The notes: generated by a model not told the origin, from the sequence alone. Shown: positions 45,704-55,604, counted from the stretch's first letter. The stretch is DNA of 64,000 nt from Tateyamaria omphalii (GCF_014651375.1 NZ_BMWT01000003.1:604521-668520); one strand, 5' to 3'. Numbers and translations: made by a program.

Positions 45704-46401
45704 CGGAGCGGCCAAGCCCTGCGGAATGTCACCACTTTCTGGGTCGACAGCTTGGGGTAATAGGCCAGGCCAGCTGCCATCAACGCCCCAAAAACCGCAT
45801 TCACACCCTCGGGACCAATCCATTGCGGATGCAGTTCAATGACGGCGGCCCGCAGGGTGCTCAGGTCCATCTCCGGCAGCAACTCCGCTTCACTGCCTTC
45901 GATATCGCAGACCAGAACTGTCGGTTTGATCGCCTTGGTCTGTTGACCTGCATTCACCACGTCCACGGTCTCAGTCCGCAGGATGCCTTCGCCATTTGTC
46001 TCTTCGACAGACGACGCCAGGATGTTGCCACGTACGTGGAAGTCCTTGGTGCCCTTGCGTTTGCCCAATATGGCGTGGTTTACCGTTGCGTTCTCGACAC
46101 CATTGGCGGCATGCACCCGGCGGATGTAATCAGCCAACATGCCGTTGGCTTCGTAGACATGAACGTGCGCCGCCTTGCTTTTCTTGGCCACAAGGGTCGA
46201 GATGAAACCAACCCCACCGCCCAATTCCAAAACGATGTCGTCCGGCTGGATGATGCGCAAAACAGCATCACCCTCCTTGTTCTCATAAAGACCGCGCCGC
46301 AAGTTTCCCGCAAGACGCGGCTTCAGCACATCTGTATCACGTGGAAACAGCAACCCGCGCGGGGTTGTGATCACGTCATTCTCGATCCGTGCACCATCCA
46401 T
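45700..46401 (-). CDS. FkbM-family methyltransferase
   Basis: 233 residues. The SAM site is IVLELGGGVGFISTLVAKK, followed by VHVYEANGML and LVCDIEGSEAELL, the order seen in FkbM-type O-methyltransferases that cap sugars. ATG 46401 follows the stop of the fusion gene by one base. It is within the operon of glycosyltransferases and a sulfotransferase, so sugar methylation is the likely role. Confidence 0.87.
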   Translation of the reverse strand: MDGARIENDVITTPRGLLFPRDTDVLKPRLAGNLRRGLYENKEGDAVLRIIQPDDIVLELGGGVGFISTLVAKKSKAAHVHVYEANGMLADYIRRVHAANGVENATVNHAILGKRKGTKDFHVRGNILASSVEETNGEGILRTETVDVVNAGQQTKAIKPTVLVCDIEGSEAELLPEMDLSTLRAAVIELHPQWIGPEGVNAVFGALMAAGLAYYPKLSTQKVVTFRRAWPLR

Positions 46402-46402
46402 C

Positions 46403-48775
46403 TCAACTCTCCATGTCGAGGGCGAGGGCATACGCCACCCGCTCTGTCTCGGTCAGTTTGACCTTGAGGGCCTGATCATACAGGTCTTGGAACTCCGGAT
46501 TGGCGTGGAGTTCATCCGCCTTGGTCCGATGCCACGTCAGACCAAATTCGTGCCACTTGCGCAGCTCCGCATCCTGCATCAACGTTTCGTATTCGGAGCG
46601 CATACGCGGCAGGTTTCGTTTGATTGTGATGTCACGGTAGTCAGACCAATCCATGCGAATCCAATAGTTGATCCCGATGGATCGATCCACGTGCAGCGCG
46701 CGGCCGCGTTGCCGCTTGATCAAAAAACTCTCAGCAGACCGCAACGCATAGTGATTGAGCTGCAGCAAGTCATACCCGATCGACTTTTTCGAACTTCTCC
46801 ATCCGTTTTCGGCCGCTTCACTGGTCATATCCTTGCCCGAGCCATTCACCCAACGCACCTTCTTGGCAAATTGGGGGTCCAGCTTGTTCGGCCGGTGGCA
46901 GCTGATCTTTTCGTAAGCACCGATGTTCTTGAACATCGTTTTGAAGCCCCAGACTGTGTGCGGTTTCGGGCAGAATTTCGGGGCACAGTGATCGAACTGA
47001 TCAATCACGAACTCGTCCTTCAACTCCGTCACACCGTTGTGGCCAAACAGGCGCCACGTCATGGCAACATTCGTGGCATCGGGGACGGCGTCAAAGAAAT
47101 CCTGCAACGTCCCATTGCCCGTGCGCACATTCATGAACTCATCTACATCGATGTGGATGATCCAGTCGGCGTTCTTGATCAGCGGTTCTTTCAGGGATTG
47201 GTTCAACGCATACTGTTGGGGCGAATTGCCCTTCCAATTGTCATTATTGCGGTGCTGGATCACGCCCATATCTTGCAGACGGTCCAGAATCTCGCTTGTC
47301 CCATCCTCACAGCCATTGGTGTAGATCAGGAAATTATCGACCCCCATGGCGCGGTGGTAGGCAACCCATTCGACGATGTAAGGCGCCTCGTTCTTCATGC
47401 AGCCGACAATGACATTGCCAGTTGATCCCTTGGGTAGATCGCGCTTGCCCAAGGGCGTGTAAGCAGCTGCCAGTTCCTCTTCGTTGACGGCGCCCAACTT
47501 GTTGTGCGGTGCAAAGGACGACGTGCGCAATTTTTCAAAGTTCTGCACCGCCAGCGGTGGCATCAATGCGCGGGCCGTGTCGGTCAGGCCATCGTTCGGT
47601 AATGGGTTCGGCTCCGCCGGTGTTGGGGCAGGGGTGCCGTTTAGGCGGGCCAGATCAGCCGCTTTGGTCTTGCGTTCTTCCTGTGTCGCCTTGTCAATGC
47701 GCCACAGGAAGCCCAACAGGTATTGCGAAGCGCGGAAACCGCGCGTCGGATCGGCTTCCTCCCACGCTTTCGTTGCCCGCGGTGCCTTGAACAGGTCAGC
47801 AGGCAGGTCATGCGCCTTTGCAATGGCGGCGTTTTGCTTGGTGAAAGTTTTGGAAATGGTGGACAGCGATGCAGGATCGATAGGATCGCCGTCCACCTTG
47901 ATCTCATTCACAAAGGATCGCCAAAGCTGCCGGGGCAGAATGCGTTTTTTGGTGGCGAGCACTTGTAGGATCAGGTCGTTCAACTGGCGCCCGCGCGCCA
48001 ACCACGCCGCAGATGGTTCCGCAGGCACAGTGGCTTTCGCGGCTTTTCCAATGGTTTGTTTGACTTCAAAGGCAGCGCGGATTTCATCCGTGACCGTTTC
48101 GGCGGCAAACCCCTCGGCGTCATAGCCCCGGAACGTCACAGCACCTTCGCCAAATACTGCGTTCCAGTGTTTTTCCAACGCGCTATAGTCCAGCCAACAT
48201 GGTGCGGCCTGGTTTTCAATGAAAGACCCGGCTTGGGGGTTGATCTTGGGGGCCTTCGCCAGGGCGTCAGACCACCATGTCTTGCTGCCCGCCAGTTGCA
48301 GTTCCTGATCGAGAGACGCACCGCGCCCCTCCATGATCTGCTCGCGATAGTGGCGGGCCAGCAGGCGTGCAGGCTCGTCAATATGCGCGATGACACGGAT
48401 GTCGTCCGACAGCGGTGTCAGCAAGGCTTTCAACCGCTCCAGCTCTGACCGGGACACGAGGCTGACGCCCAGTTGCGATGCCGACAGGATCAGGTGATCG
48501 GGCGAAAACTGCGCGACTTCCTTGGCCAGATCAGCAGCGACCGCGTCATGTAGCACCTTTTGCTTGTCACCGGTGATGTAACCGCGGTTGTACCGCAAAG
48601 GGTCCACATGCGCGGCTTCCGTCACTGCCATGTAGAGCCTTGTGTGGTTCTTGTTGCCGGGGCTGCGCGCATACAACACACCCTTGCTGATCATCTGGTC
48701 CCGCTTGGCGGCCAGCACGTTCTGCAGGCGGTCTGCACCCACCTGTTCCAACCCGATATGCAGGTGGATTCGCAT
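46403..48775 (-). CDS. Fusion protein: sulfotransferase-like N-terminus and GT2-like C-terminus
   Basis: 790 residues. The first 300 or so residues resemble sulfotransferase-like proteins (IHLHIGLEQVGADRLQ; LILSASQLGVSLVSR; DIRVIAHIDEPARLLARHY) but the PAPS-binding KTGTTS loop is replaced by QVGADR, so it is probably inactive or rebuilt. A linker follows. From about residue 455 a GT2-like domain begins (VIVGCMKNEAPYIVEWVAYH, HIDVDEFMNVR). It overlaps the upstream sulfotransferase by one base. Confidence 0.82.
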   Translation of the reverse strand: MRIHLHIGLEQVGADRLQNVLAAKRDQMISKGVLYARSPGNKNHTRLYMAVTEAAHVDPLRYNRGYITGDKQKVLHDAVAADLAKEVAQFSPDHLILSASQLGVSLVSRSELERLKALLTPLSDDIRVIAHIDEPARLLARHYREQIMEGRGASLDQELQLAGSKTWWSDALAKAPKINPQAGSFIENQAAPCWLDYSALEKHWNAVFGEGAVTFRGYDAEGFAAETVTDEIRAAFEVKQTIGKAAKATVPAEPSAAWLARGRQLNDLILQVLATKKRILPRQLWRSFVNEIKVDGDPIDPASLSTISKTFTKQNAAIAKAHDLPADLFKAPRATKAWEEADPTRGFRASQYLLGFLWRIDKATQEERKTKAADLARLNGTPAPTPAEPNPLPNDGLTDTARALMPPLAVQNFEKLRTSSFAPHNKLGAVNEEELAAAYTPLGKRDLPKGSTGNVIVGCMKNEAPYIVEWVAYHRAMGVDNFLIYTNGCEDGTSEILDRLQDMGVIQHRNNDNWKGNSPQQYALNQSLKEPLIKNADWIIHIDVDEFMNVRTGNGTLQDFFDAVPDATNVAMTWRLFGHNGVTELKDEFVIDQFDHCAPKFCPKPHTVWGFKTMFKNIGAYEKISCHRPNKLDPQFAKKVRWVNGSGKDMTSEAAENGWRSSKKSIGYDLLQLNHYALRSAESFLIKRQRGRALHVDRSIGINYWIRMDWSDYRDITIKRNLPRMRSEYETLMQDAELRKWHEFGLTWHRTKADELHANPEFQDLYDQALKVKLTETERVAYALALDMES

Positions 48776-49401
48776 CAGGCAACCTCGTTCAACTTGTTCA
48801 CGTTGGTCTTACCCCACCAATTCACCGGCATCTCAATGAAACCACTGATCAGGTCTTTTGCTTCGGGGTCGGCTACGTCGTATTCCAGAAAATCATCATC
48901 ATCCCGAAAAATCGCGCGCAGATGGGCATAATGCGCTTCGATCCACTGCATCCGTTGGATGCTCGTCTCGCCAAACCCCTCCGGTAGGCCGGGTATGTTG
49001 TTGGCGGGCAGGCGCGACGTGCCCAGATCGGACCACGCCAGCATGGATTGCGACATCTCGAAAGGATCACGGTTCGATGCAAGAAACTTGACGCCGGGAT
49101 TGTGTTCGCGGATCGCCATGATCAGCCCGAAATCCATTTGCGGCCACAGGGACCGTCCTGCGCGCAGCACGCTCATCTCAGAGATCGCGTCGAAGTCGGC
49201 AAAGTACGCCCCCGGGTCCCCTGTCTCGAAATATCCTCGATACAAAAGGTCGGCGACAAATTCGTTGTGCAACTGCGTGTTCTTGGTTTGACGCGGCCGC
49301 ACGCGATGGTCCGCAACATGCAGCCCCGCGCGGCGCAAGGCACGGGCCAGAGTCGTGGTGCCAGTCTTGGGCAGGCCAAGGTTCACAACACGCAAACTCA
49401 T
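48775..49401 (-). CDS. Sulfotransferase family protein
   Basis: 208 residues. Transfers sulfate from PAPS to an alcohol or amine. The 5'-phosphosulfate loop is VNLGLPKTGTTTLARAL (about residues 6-22), and the 3'-phosphate motif is SNRDPFEMSQSM. Compact size fits the small bacterial sulfotransferase group. Overlaps by 4 bases with the upstream glycosyltransferase, and its stop overlaps the next start, so it is tightly coupled. Confidence 0.87.
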   Translation of the reverse strand: MSLRVVNLGLPKTGTTTLARALRRAGLHVADHRVRPRQTKNTQLHNEFVADLLYRGYFETGDPGAYFADFDAISEMSVLRAGRSLWPQMDFGLIMAIREHNPGVKFLASNRDPFEMSQSMLAWSDLGTSRLPANNIPGLPEGFGETSIQRMQWIEAHYAHLRAIFRDDDDFLEYDVADPEAKDLISGFIEMPVNWWGKTNVNKLNEVA

Positions 49402-50426
49402 GCCGCGGGCTCCATCAATCCCAGATCGATCAGCATCGCCTCTTCCTGCGGCGGTAGGGTCGAGGCGGCATGTAACTGTGCCTGCATCGCCTGATACTCC
49501 GGCTTAGCCAGCAATTCGTCCCGCTTGGCGATGTGCCGCTGCACGCAGTCGTTGTGCAGGGCCTTGATTTCCTTGTCTTTCTTTAGCTCGTCCAACGCCT
49601 TTTTCAGATCAGGCAAATAGCGCTGAATGCTCTTGTCTTCCCAGGCGGGGTCATTCCGCTCGCGCCAGTAGGTATCGTCAAAGGCACGGTTTTCGCGGTT
49701 CACATCACCCCGATCATTCTTGACCAGATAGCTGTCGAGGCTGCGCAGCGCATAGTGGTTGAGCGTTGCGAATACCCGCGCCCCATGGGCAGGAAAGCGG
49801 CGAATGCGGCGTGGATTGGCGGCGACAAGGAATTTGTGCGGCACCTTGCGACCCGATCCATCGGTCCACGCGGGCTTGGCCTTGCCCTTCTGAAAGGGGC
49901 GATGCGCGCCGTAGTACTGCAAGGGAAAATCGTGGCGCACCAGCGACTTGACCTCGATTGCAGCCTCACCACACCACAGGTCCGGATTGTGCGAGCGGTG
50001 GAACTGCCCAATCACCGGCGCGTCGACAAACGTGTCCACGCCATCATTGGCAAAGAACTGGAATGTGACCGAAATCGCCTGCGGATCCCCACAAGCCTCG
50101 ATCAGGGCCGGGATTGTGTGATCGCCGACATGGATGTTCATAAACTCGTCTACGTCCGCAACCCAGACCCAGTCCGCCTCGGTCACGATGTCCTGACGGC
50201 GCGCATCCTTCAGCGCCTCCATCTGGTAGTTCCGCCCCTCTGCCGGGTTTGGCAAATGCTGGCACAACCCACGATCGGCCAAGGCGTCCAGCAGGGTATC
50301 GGTCCCATCGGAACAATCATTGGAATAGAACAGATGATCGGTCACCCCGATCAGGCGATTGAAGGCAATCCACTCCAACAGAAACGGGCCCTCGTTTTTC
50401 ACGCAGGTCACAGCCGTAATGCGCAT
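49398..50426 (-). CDS. Glycosyltransferase family 2-like protein
   Basis: 342 residues. AVTCVKNEGPFLLEWIAFNR, YSNDCSDGTDTLLDAL and WVWVADVDEFMNIH match the GT2-like pattern seen in its neighbours. The C-terminal third is charged helices. ATG 50426 is preferred to the longer frame. It is the first gene of the minus-strand operon; the promoter is probably in 50427-50618, shared with the divergent MoxR operon. Confidence 0.85.
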   Translation of the reverse strand: MRITAVTCVKNEGPFLLEWIAFNRLIGVTDHLFYSNDCSDGTDTLLDALADRGLCQHLPNPAEGRNYQMEALKDARRQDIVTEADWVWVADVDEFMNIHVGDHTIPALIEACGDPQAISVTFQFFANDGVDTFVDAPVIGQFHRSHNPDLWCGEAAIEVKSLVRHDFPLQYYGAHRPFQKGKAKPAWTDGSGRKVPHKFLVAANPRRIRRFPAHGARVFATLNHYALRSLDSYLVKNDRGDVNRENRAFDDTYWRERNDPAWEDKSIQRYLPDLKKALDELKKDKEIKALHNDCVQRHIAKRDELLAKPEYQAMQAQLHAASTLPPQEEAMLIDLGLMEPAA

Positions 50427-50618
50427 CAAACGCCAGCCTTTCGTGATCGGGTCATTGCCCACCGCCTCTGTTCCGGGTCCCCGTATCTATGCCGCGAACC
50501 TCATTCTTATCCCGTTAACACCATGCCATTTCTCGCGAATCCCGTCAACGCACAGGACTTTAGGAGGCCTTGACGACACCGCCCAGCGATGCAGTTTGGA
50601 CGCAAGGAAGGAAACCCG

Positions 50619-51527
50619 ATGCACACACCCACCTCCATTGACGCCGTCCAGACGATGCTGGCCGACCAAGGCTATGTCTGTGACCGCGCACTCGGGACCG
50701 TCGTGTTCCTCAGCCTGTCGCTTGGCCGCCCTCTGTTCCTGGAAGGCGAAGCAGGTGTCGGCAAAACCGAAATCGCCAAGGCACTGGCAGCCGCACTGGG
50801 CCGTCGCCTGATCCGGCTGCAATGCTACGAAGGGCTTGATGCGTCCTCGGCCGTCTACGAATGGAACTTCCCGGCACAGATGGTCGCGATCCGCACGGCG
50901 GAAGCATCCGGCGGGGCCGACCGCAAGGCACTGCAAACCGAGCTTTTCTCGGATGATTACCTGATCGAACGCCCGCTACTCGATGCTATGCGACCCGATG
51001 AAAACGGTGCACCTGTCCTCTTGATAGACGAACTGGACCGCACGGATGAACCTTTCGAGGCCTTCCTGCTCGAAGCGCTCTCGGACTTTCAGGTCACGAT
51101 CCCCGAGCTGGGCACGATCAAGGCCCCGGAACCACCCATCGTCATCCTCACCTCCAACCGCACGCGCGAAGTGCACGACGCGCTCAAACGCCGTTGCCTC
51201 TATCACTGGGTCGACTACCCCAATTTCGACCGCGAGATGGAAATCCTGAACGCTCGCGCCCCTGAAGCGGCCGCAGAACTCAGCCGCGAGGTGGTGGCGT
51301 TTGTTCAACGCCTCCGGACCGAGGATCTGTTCAAGAAACCCGGCGTCGCCGAAACCATCGACTGGGCCAAATGCCTGCTGGCGCTCGATGTGTTGACACT
51401 CAGCCCCGAGGTCATAGCAGACACGCTCGGCGCCATCCTCAAGTACCAGGACGACATCCAGAAACTCCAAGGCTCCGAAGCCAAACGCCTGCTGGACGAG
51501 GCCAAGGCATCGCTGGAACCAGCATGA
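50619..51527 (+). CDS. MoxR-family AAA ATPase
   Basis: 302 residues. MoxR-type ATPase that remodels or activates partner proteins, usually with a VWA protein. Walker A GEAGVGKTE (about residues 45-53), Walker B VLLIDELDRTDEPFEAF and the sensor ILTSNRTREV are present. ATG 50619 has GGAAGGAAA upstream. It leads a three-gene operon with a P-loop kinase-like gene and a VWA gene; this pair resembles CoxD/CoxE, but no CO dehydrogenase genes are nearby. Confidence 0.92.
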   Translation: MHTPTSIDAVQTMLADQGYVCDRALGTVVFLSLSLGRPLFLEGEAGVGKTEIAKALAAALGRRLIRLQCYEGLDASSAVYEWNFPAQMVAIRTAEASGGADRKALQTELFSDDYLIERPLLDAMRPDENGAPVLLIDELDRTDEPFEAFLLEALSDFQVTIPELGTIKAPEPPIVILTSNRTREVHDALKRRCLYHWVDYPNFDREMEILNARAPEAAAELSREVVAFVQRLRTEDLFKKPGVAETIDWAKCLLALDVLTLSPEVIADTLGAILKYQDDIQKLQGSEAKRLLDEAKASLEPA

Positions 51528-51531
51528 TCTG

Positions 51532-52077
51532 ATGGCCGTCGCACCCGTGATCCATATTGGTGGCTGGCCTGGCGCGGGTAAGAAAGCCATTGGGCAGCGG
51601 GTTGCCAACCGCTTGGGCGGGAGACTGATCCACAATCACCTGATGCTGGATGCCGCGCGGGCACTCTATGCGCGCGATACGCTGGAAAGCATCGCCATGC
51701 GCGAAGAGGTCCGAAGCCTCATCCTCGACCATGCGCGTCGGTTGCCAAACGATGTGCCCATTGTCCTGACCGATGCTCTGGCGGATGAACCGGCTGCGAA
51801 ACCGCTTTTCCAACCCACGCTTGATCTTGCGCGCGACCGAAACGCGCCGTTGCATCTGTTTGTGTTGGACCTGTCGATTGACGAAAACCAACGTCGTCTG
51901 TCGGACCCATCTCGGGCAGGGGGTGACAAGCTAACGGATGGTGACGTGCTGAAAACCATTCGAAGCCGGGACAAGCTGTTTATTCCGGCTGCTGCAACCG
52001 TACTGGATGTCACGAACCTGTCTGCTGACAGCGCGGCAGACAAGATTTGTACGCATCTGGAGCGTCCACATGCCTGA
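51532..52077 (+). CDS. P-loop kinase-like protein
   Basis: 181 residues. The P-loop IHIGGWPGAGKKAIGQRVAN near residue 7 and the short size resemble shikimate kinase or adenylate kinase-like proteins. An acid Walker B-like residue is in LTDALADEPA. The substrate is unknown. It lies 4 bases after MoxR and overlaps the VWA gene by 8 bases, so it is probably co-regulated with them. Confidence 0.75.
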   Translation: MAVAPVIHIGGWPGAGKKAIGQRVANRLGGRLIHNHLMLDAARALYARDTLESIAMREEVRSLILDHARRLPNDVPIVLTDALADEPAAKPLFQPTLDLARDRNAPLHLFVLDLSIDENQRRLSDPSRAGGDKLTDGDVLKTIRSRDKLFIPAAATVLDVTNLSADSAADKICTHLERPHA

Positions 52078-53323
52078 ATACGCCCCGCTCGAACTCCCCG
52101 AAAACCCGAAGCTCGCGGGCAACATCACCCATTTCGCCCGCGCCTTGCGCCGCGCTGGCCTACCTATCGGCACGGGCCGGGTGATGGATGCCATCACTGC
52201 CGTCACCAAGGCGGGTTTTACCGAGAAGCGCGACTTTTACTGGACGCTCCATGCCTGCTTTGTCTCAAAGCCGGAACACCGTGCGGTCTTTGCCCAGATT
52301 TTCCGCCTCTACTGGCGCGACCCACGCTATCTCGAACATATGATGGCTGCGATGCTGCCTGCAGTGCGTGGTGTGCAGGAAGACCGAGGCGGGCAAGCCG
52401 CCGAAAAACGCGCGGCCGAGGCACTGCTTGACGGCGCAGGCGACGACATCGACCTGCCCGACATGGAAGAGGGCGGGACCGAGATCGAAATCGACGCCTC
52501 GCTCACCATGAGCAACGAAGAACAGCTCAAATCCCTCGATTTCGAGCAGATGAGCACGGAAGAAATGGCGCAGGCCAAGGCCATGCTGGCCCGCATGGCC
52601 TTGCCGGTCGATCCCATGCCGACGCGCCGCACACGCGCTGCGGGGTTGGGCCGTGTCGATCCTGCCCGTACTTTGCGCGCAGCGATGCGCCAGGGCGGAG
52701 AGATGCGCGACCTGAAATGGAAAACGCCCAGGGTCCGCTATCCGAACCTCGTGGCGCTTTGCGACATCTCCGGGTCCATGAGCCAGTATTCCCGCGTCGT
52801 GCTTCACTTTTTACATGCGGTGGCGAATGCAAAAGGCGCAGGCTGGGCCAAGGTTCACGCCTTCACCTTCGGCACGCGGCTGACAAACATCACGCGGCAT
52901 CTGGCACAGCGCGACGTGGATGCGGCGCTGCAAGCCGCCGGGGCAGAAGCGCAGGATTGGGAAGGCGGCACGCGGATTGGGTCGTGCCTTGAAACGTTCA
53001 ATCGCGACTGGTCCCGCCGCGTATTGGGGCAGGGCGCCGTGGTTCTGCTGATCACCGACGGCCTTGACCGTGACGACCCGGATGCGTTGGCAAAACAGAT
53101 GGAGCGCCTGCACTTGTCGGCGCAACGCCTGATATGGATCAACCCATTGTTAAGGTGGGAGGATTTCGCGCCGCGCGCCCGGGGCATCGCGGCAATGCTG
53201 CCCCATGTGGACAGCTTCCGCGCCGGCCACTCAATCGCGTCCATAGAAGAGCTGGCGCGCGTCATCTCTATCCGCGACGATGTCGGCGATCGCGACCGCT
53301 TGCTTCAGATGATCACGGCCTGA
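52070..53323 (+). CDS. VWA-domain protein (CoxE-like)
   Basis: 417 residues. The N-terminal helical part is followed by an acid patch (EEGGTEIEIDASLTM), then a von Willebrand A domain with the MIDAS motif CDISGSMSQYS (about residues 230-240) and LITDGLDRDD. Such proteins pair with MoxR ATPases. ATG 52070 has GGAG upstream and overlaps the kinase-like gene. The operon ends at a perfect hairpin. Confidence 0.88.
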   Translation: MPEYAPLELPENPKLAGNITHFARALRRAGLPIGTGRVMDAITAVTKAGFTEKRDFYWTLHACFVSKPEHRAVFAQIFRLYWRDPRYLEHMMAAMLPAVRGVQEDRGGQAAEKRAAEALLDGAGDDIDLPDMEEGGTEIEIDASLTMSNEEQLKSLDFEQMSTEEMAQAKAMLARMALPVDPMPTRRTRAAGLGRVDPARTLRAAMRQGGEMRDLKWKTPRVRYPNLVALCDISGSMSQYSRVVLHFLHAVANAKGAGWAKVHAFTFGTRLTNITRHLAQRDVDAALQAAGAEAQDWEGGTRIGSCLETFNRDWSRRVLGQGAVVLLITDGLDRDDPDALAKQMERLHLSAQRLIWINPLLRWEDFAPRARGIAAMLPHVDSFRAGHSIASIEELARVISIRDDVGDRDRLLQMITA

Positions 53324-53332
53324 TCCGGGTAA

Positions 53333-53354
53333 AGATTTTTCGTACGAAAAATCT
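53333..53354. terminator. Perfect palindrome between convergent genes, bidirectional terminator candidate
   Basis: Arms AGATTTTTCGT and ACGAAAAATCT form a perfect 22-base palindrome. It lies between the ends of the VWA gene and purL. It closely matches the hairpin at 21620-21640, which also lies between convergent genes. Confidence 0.6.
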
Positions 53355-53369
53355 CGCAATCATCCCCCG

Positions 53370-55529
53370 TCAGGCGAAAGTATCGGCAAAGCTGTTGCGA
53401 TAGATGTCCGACAAGTCCGACAGCGGGGCCGAGCTGTTGCCCATCCACACCGTGTCGCCCGAGAACTTGCCAACAGAAACGATAGGCACACCTGCCTTGC
53501 CCGCAGCGATCATCAATGCTTCGGCTTTGTCAAAGGAACAGGCTACCAAGTAGCGCGCCTGATCTTCGCCAAAGAAGCTGCCCATCTCACTGGCGTCGAC
53601 CCATACGCCGACATTTGCTGCCTCTGCCAGTTCAAAGGCGGCAAGGGCGAGGCCCCCGTCACTCAAATCGGTGCAGGCATTAATCAAGTGTCTGTTTTCA
53701 CGAATGAAATCGCCATTCCGCTTCTCGGCATCAAGATCCACATGTGGCGCGTCCCCGTCGGTACGTCCAAACACTTCCGCAAGGATTGCCGACTGGCCCA
53801 GATGCCCACCGCAGTCCCCGACCAGCAAGGCCACATGGCCCTCGCGCACGTCGCCCCCGATGATGTTGTCGGGGTGGTCGATCAGCCCAACTGCCCCGAT
53901 GGTGGGGGTGGGCAGAATGCCGGTGCCGTCTGTTTCGTTGTAGAGCGACACGTTGCCCGACACGATGGGCATGTCGAGCGCTTTGCAAGCCTGACCAATT
54001 CCATCGAGCGCAGCTACAAATTGCCCCATGATCTCGGGCTTTTCGGGGTTGCCGAAATTCAGATTGTCTGTTGTGGCCAATGGCTTGGCGCCCACCGCTG
54101 TCAGGTTTCGATATGCTTCGGCGACTGCCTGTTTGCCACCCTCTACGGGGTTGGCCTTGACGTAGCGAGGGGTGACGTCCGACGTGAAGGCAAGGGACTT
54201 GTCAGTGCCATGCACCCGCATGATCCCGGCCCCCAGACCCGGCGTACGGGCGGTGTCGGCCATGACCATCGTGTCATATTGTTCAAAGACCCACTGCTTC
54301 GCGGCGTAGTTGGGGCTGGCCAGCAGCGCCTTGAGGCCGTCGATAGGGTCGATGCTTGGGATGTCCCCGAGGGGACCAGCCTCTGGGGTGGGTTCCCAAG
54401 GGCGGTCATATTCCGGCGCCTCGGAGGCGAGTTTGGACAGCGGCAGGTCGGCTTTGACCTCGCCGTCGTGTTCGATCAGGAAGCGGTCTTCGGGAAGCGT
54501 TTCACCCACGATGGCAAAGTCCAGATCCCATTTATCGAACACGGCCTTGGCCTCTGCCTCCAGTTCCGGTTTCAGAACCATGAGCATGCGTTCCTGGGAC
54601 TCGGACAGCATCATCTCGTAGGCGGTCATGTTCTCTTCGCGCACAGGCACATCGTTGAGGTTCAGTTTGACGCCAAGCCCACCCTTGTCGCCCATTTCGA
54701 CGGCGGAGCAGGTTAGACCTGCGGCCCCCATGTCCTGGATCGAGATCACGGCGCCGGTCTGCATCAGCTCCAGCGTCGCTTCCATCAGGCGCTTTTCGGT
54801 GAACGGGTCGCCGACCTGTACGGTAGGTCGCTTTTCCTCGATCGTGTCGTCAAACTCGGCGGAGGCCATGGTTGCTCCGCCCACGCCGTCGCGGCCGGTC
54901 TTGGCTCCGAGGTATACGACCGGCATTCCGACGCCGGACGCGGCGGAGTAGAAAATTTTGTCGGCGTCTGCGAGACCTGCTGCAAAGGCATTCACGAGGC
55001 AGTTGCCGTTGTAGGCTGGGTCGAACCGCACTTCTCCGCCCGCGCAAGGCACACCAAAGGCGTTGCCGTAGCCGCCGATGCCTTCGACCACACCATGCAC
55101 AAGCTGGCGGGTTTTAGGGTGATCGGGTTCACCGAAGGACAGCGCGTTCATCGACGCAATCGGGCGGGCACCCATGGTGAAGACGTCACGCAAGATGCCG
55201 CCCACACCGGTGGCGGCACCCTGGTATGGTTCGATGTAGCTGGGGTGGTTGTGGCTTTCCATTTTGAAGACCACGGCCTGACCGTCCCCGATATCAACAA
55301 CGCCTGCATTCTCACCAGGACCACAGATCACCTGAGGGCCGGTGGTGGGCAGTTTCTTGAGGTGGATCTTGGAGGATTTGTACGAGCAGTGTTCGTTCCA
55401 CATGGCCGAAAAAATGCCGAGCTCGGTAAAGGTAGGCTCGCGTCCGATGATCTCGAGGATGCGCTCGTATTCGTCGGGTTTGAGCCCGTGACTTGCGATC
55501 AGATCTTCGGTGATTTTCGGTTCTGGCAT
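53370..55529 (-). CDS. purL: Phosphoribosylformylglycinamidine synthase subunit PurL
   Basis: 719 residues. Fourth step of purine synthesis; the small PurL type that works with PurQ and PurS. Visible motifs are [16 protein letters not shown] (His and Lys in the ATP site), [19 protein letters not shown] and the second half-site [17 protein letters not shown]. It starts with [16 protein letters not shown]. Two palindromes lie upstream of its start. Confidence 0.97.
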   Translation of the reverse strand: MPEPKITEDLIASHGLKPDEYERILEIIGREPTFTELGIFSAMWNEHCSYKSSKIHLKKLPTTGPQVICGPGENAGVVDIGDGQAVVFKMESHNHPSYIEPYQGAATGVGGILRDVFTMGARPIASMNALSFGEPDHPKTRQLVHGVVEGIGGYGNAFGVPCAGGEVRFDPAYNGNCLVNAFAAGLADADKIFYSAASGVGMPVVYLGAKTGRDGVGGATMASAEFDDTIEEKRPTVQVGDPFTEKRLMEATLELMQTGAVISIQDMGAAGLTCSAVEMGDKGGLGVKLNLNDVPVREENMTAYEMMLSESQERMLMVLKPELEAEAKAVFDKWDLDFAIVGETLPEDRFLIEHDGEVKADLPLSKLASEAPEYDRPWEPTPEAGPLGDIPSIDPIDGLKALLASPNYAAKQWVFEQYDTMVMADTARTPGLGAGIMRVHGTDKSLAFTSDVTPRYVKANPVEGGKQAVAEAYRNLTAVGAKPLATTDNLNFGNPEKPEIMGQFVAALDGIGQACKALDMPIVSGNVSLYNETDGTGILPTPTIGAVGLIDHPDNIIGGDVREGHVALLVGDCGGHLGQSAILAEVFGRTDGDAPHVDLDAEKRNGDFIRENRHLINACTDLSDGGLALAAFELAEAANVGVWVDASEMGSFFGEDQARYLVACSFDKAEALMIAAGKAGVPIVSVGKFSGDTVWMGNSSAPLSDLSDIYRNSFADTFA

Positions 55530-55550
55530 GTGGTGTCCCCCGGCTTTGGA

Positions 55551-55604
55551 CTGCTCTTTAGAGCAGGTACGGGGCAGGGGAAAGGGTTTGTCCCCGCGGG
55601 GACA
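55551..55604. promoter_or_regulatory. Two palindromes upstream of purL
   Basis: CTGCTCT and AGAGCAG (55551-55566) flank TT, and TGTCCCCGCGGGGACA (55589-55604) is a perfect 16-base palindrome. Both lie within 80 bases of the purL ATG at 55529. They could be regulator sites or mRNA leader stems. No match to a named operator is claimed. Confidence 0.35.

Noticed and set aside
46367..47425. Open frame on the plus strand opposite the fusion gene (352 codons)
   Set aside because: Antisense to the conserved GT2 domain; no family features.
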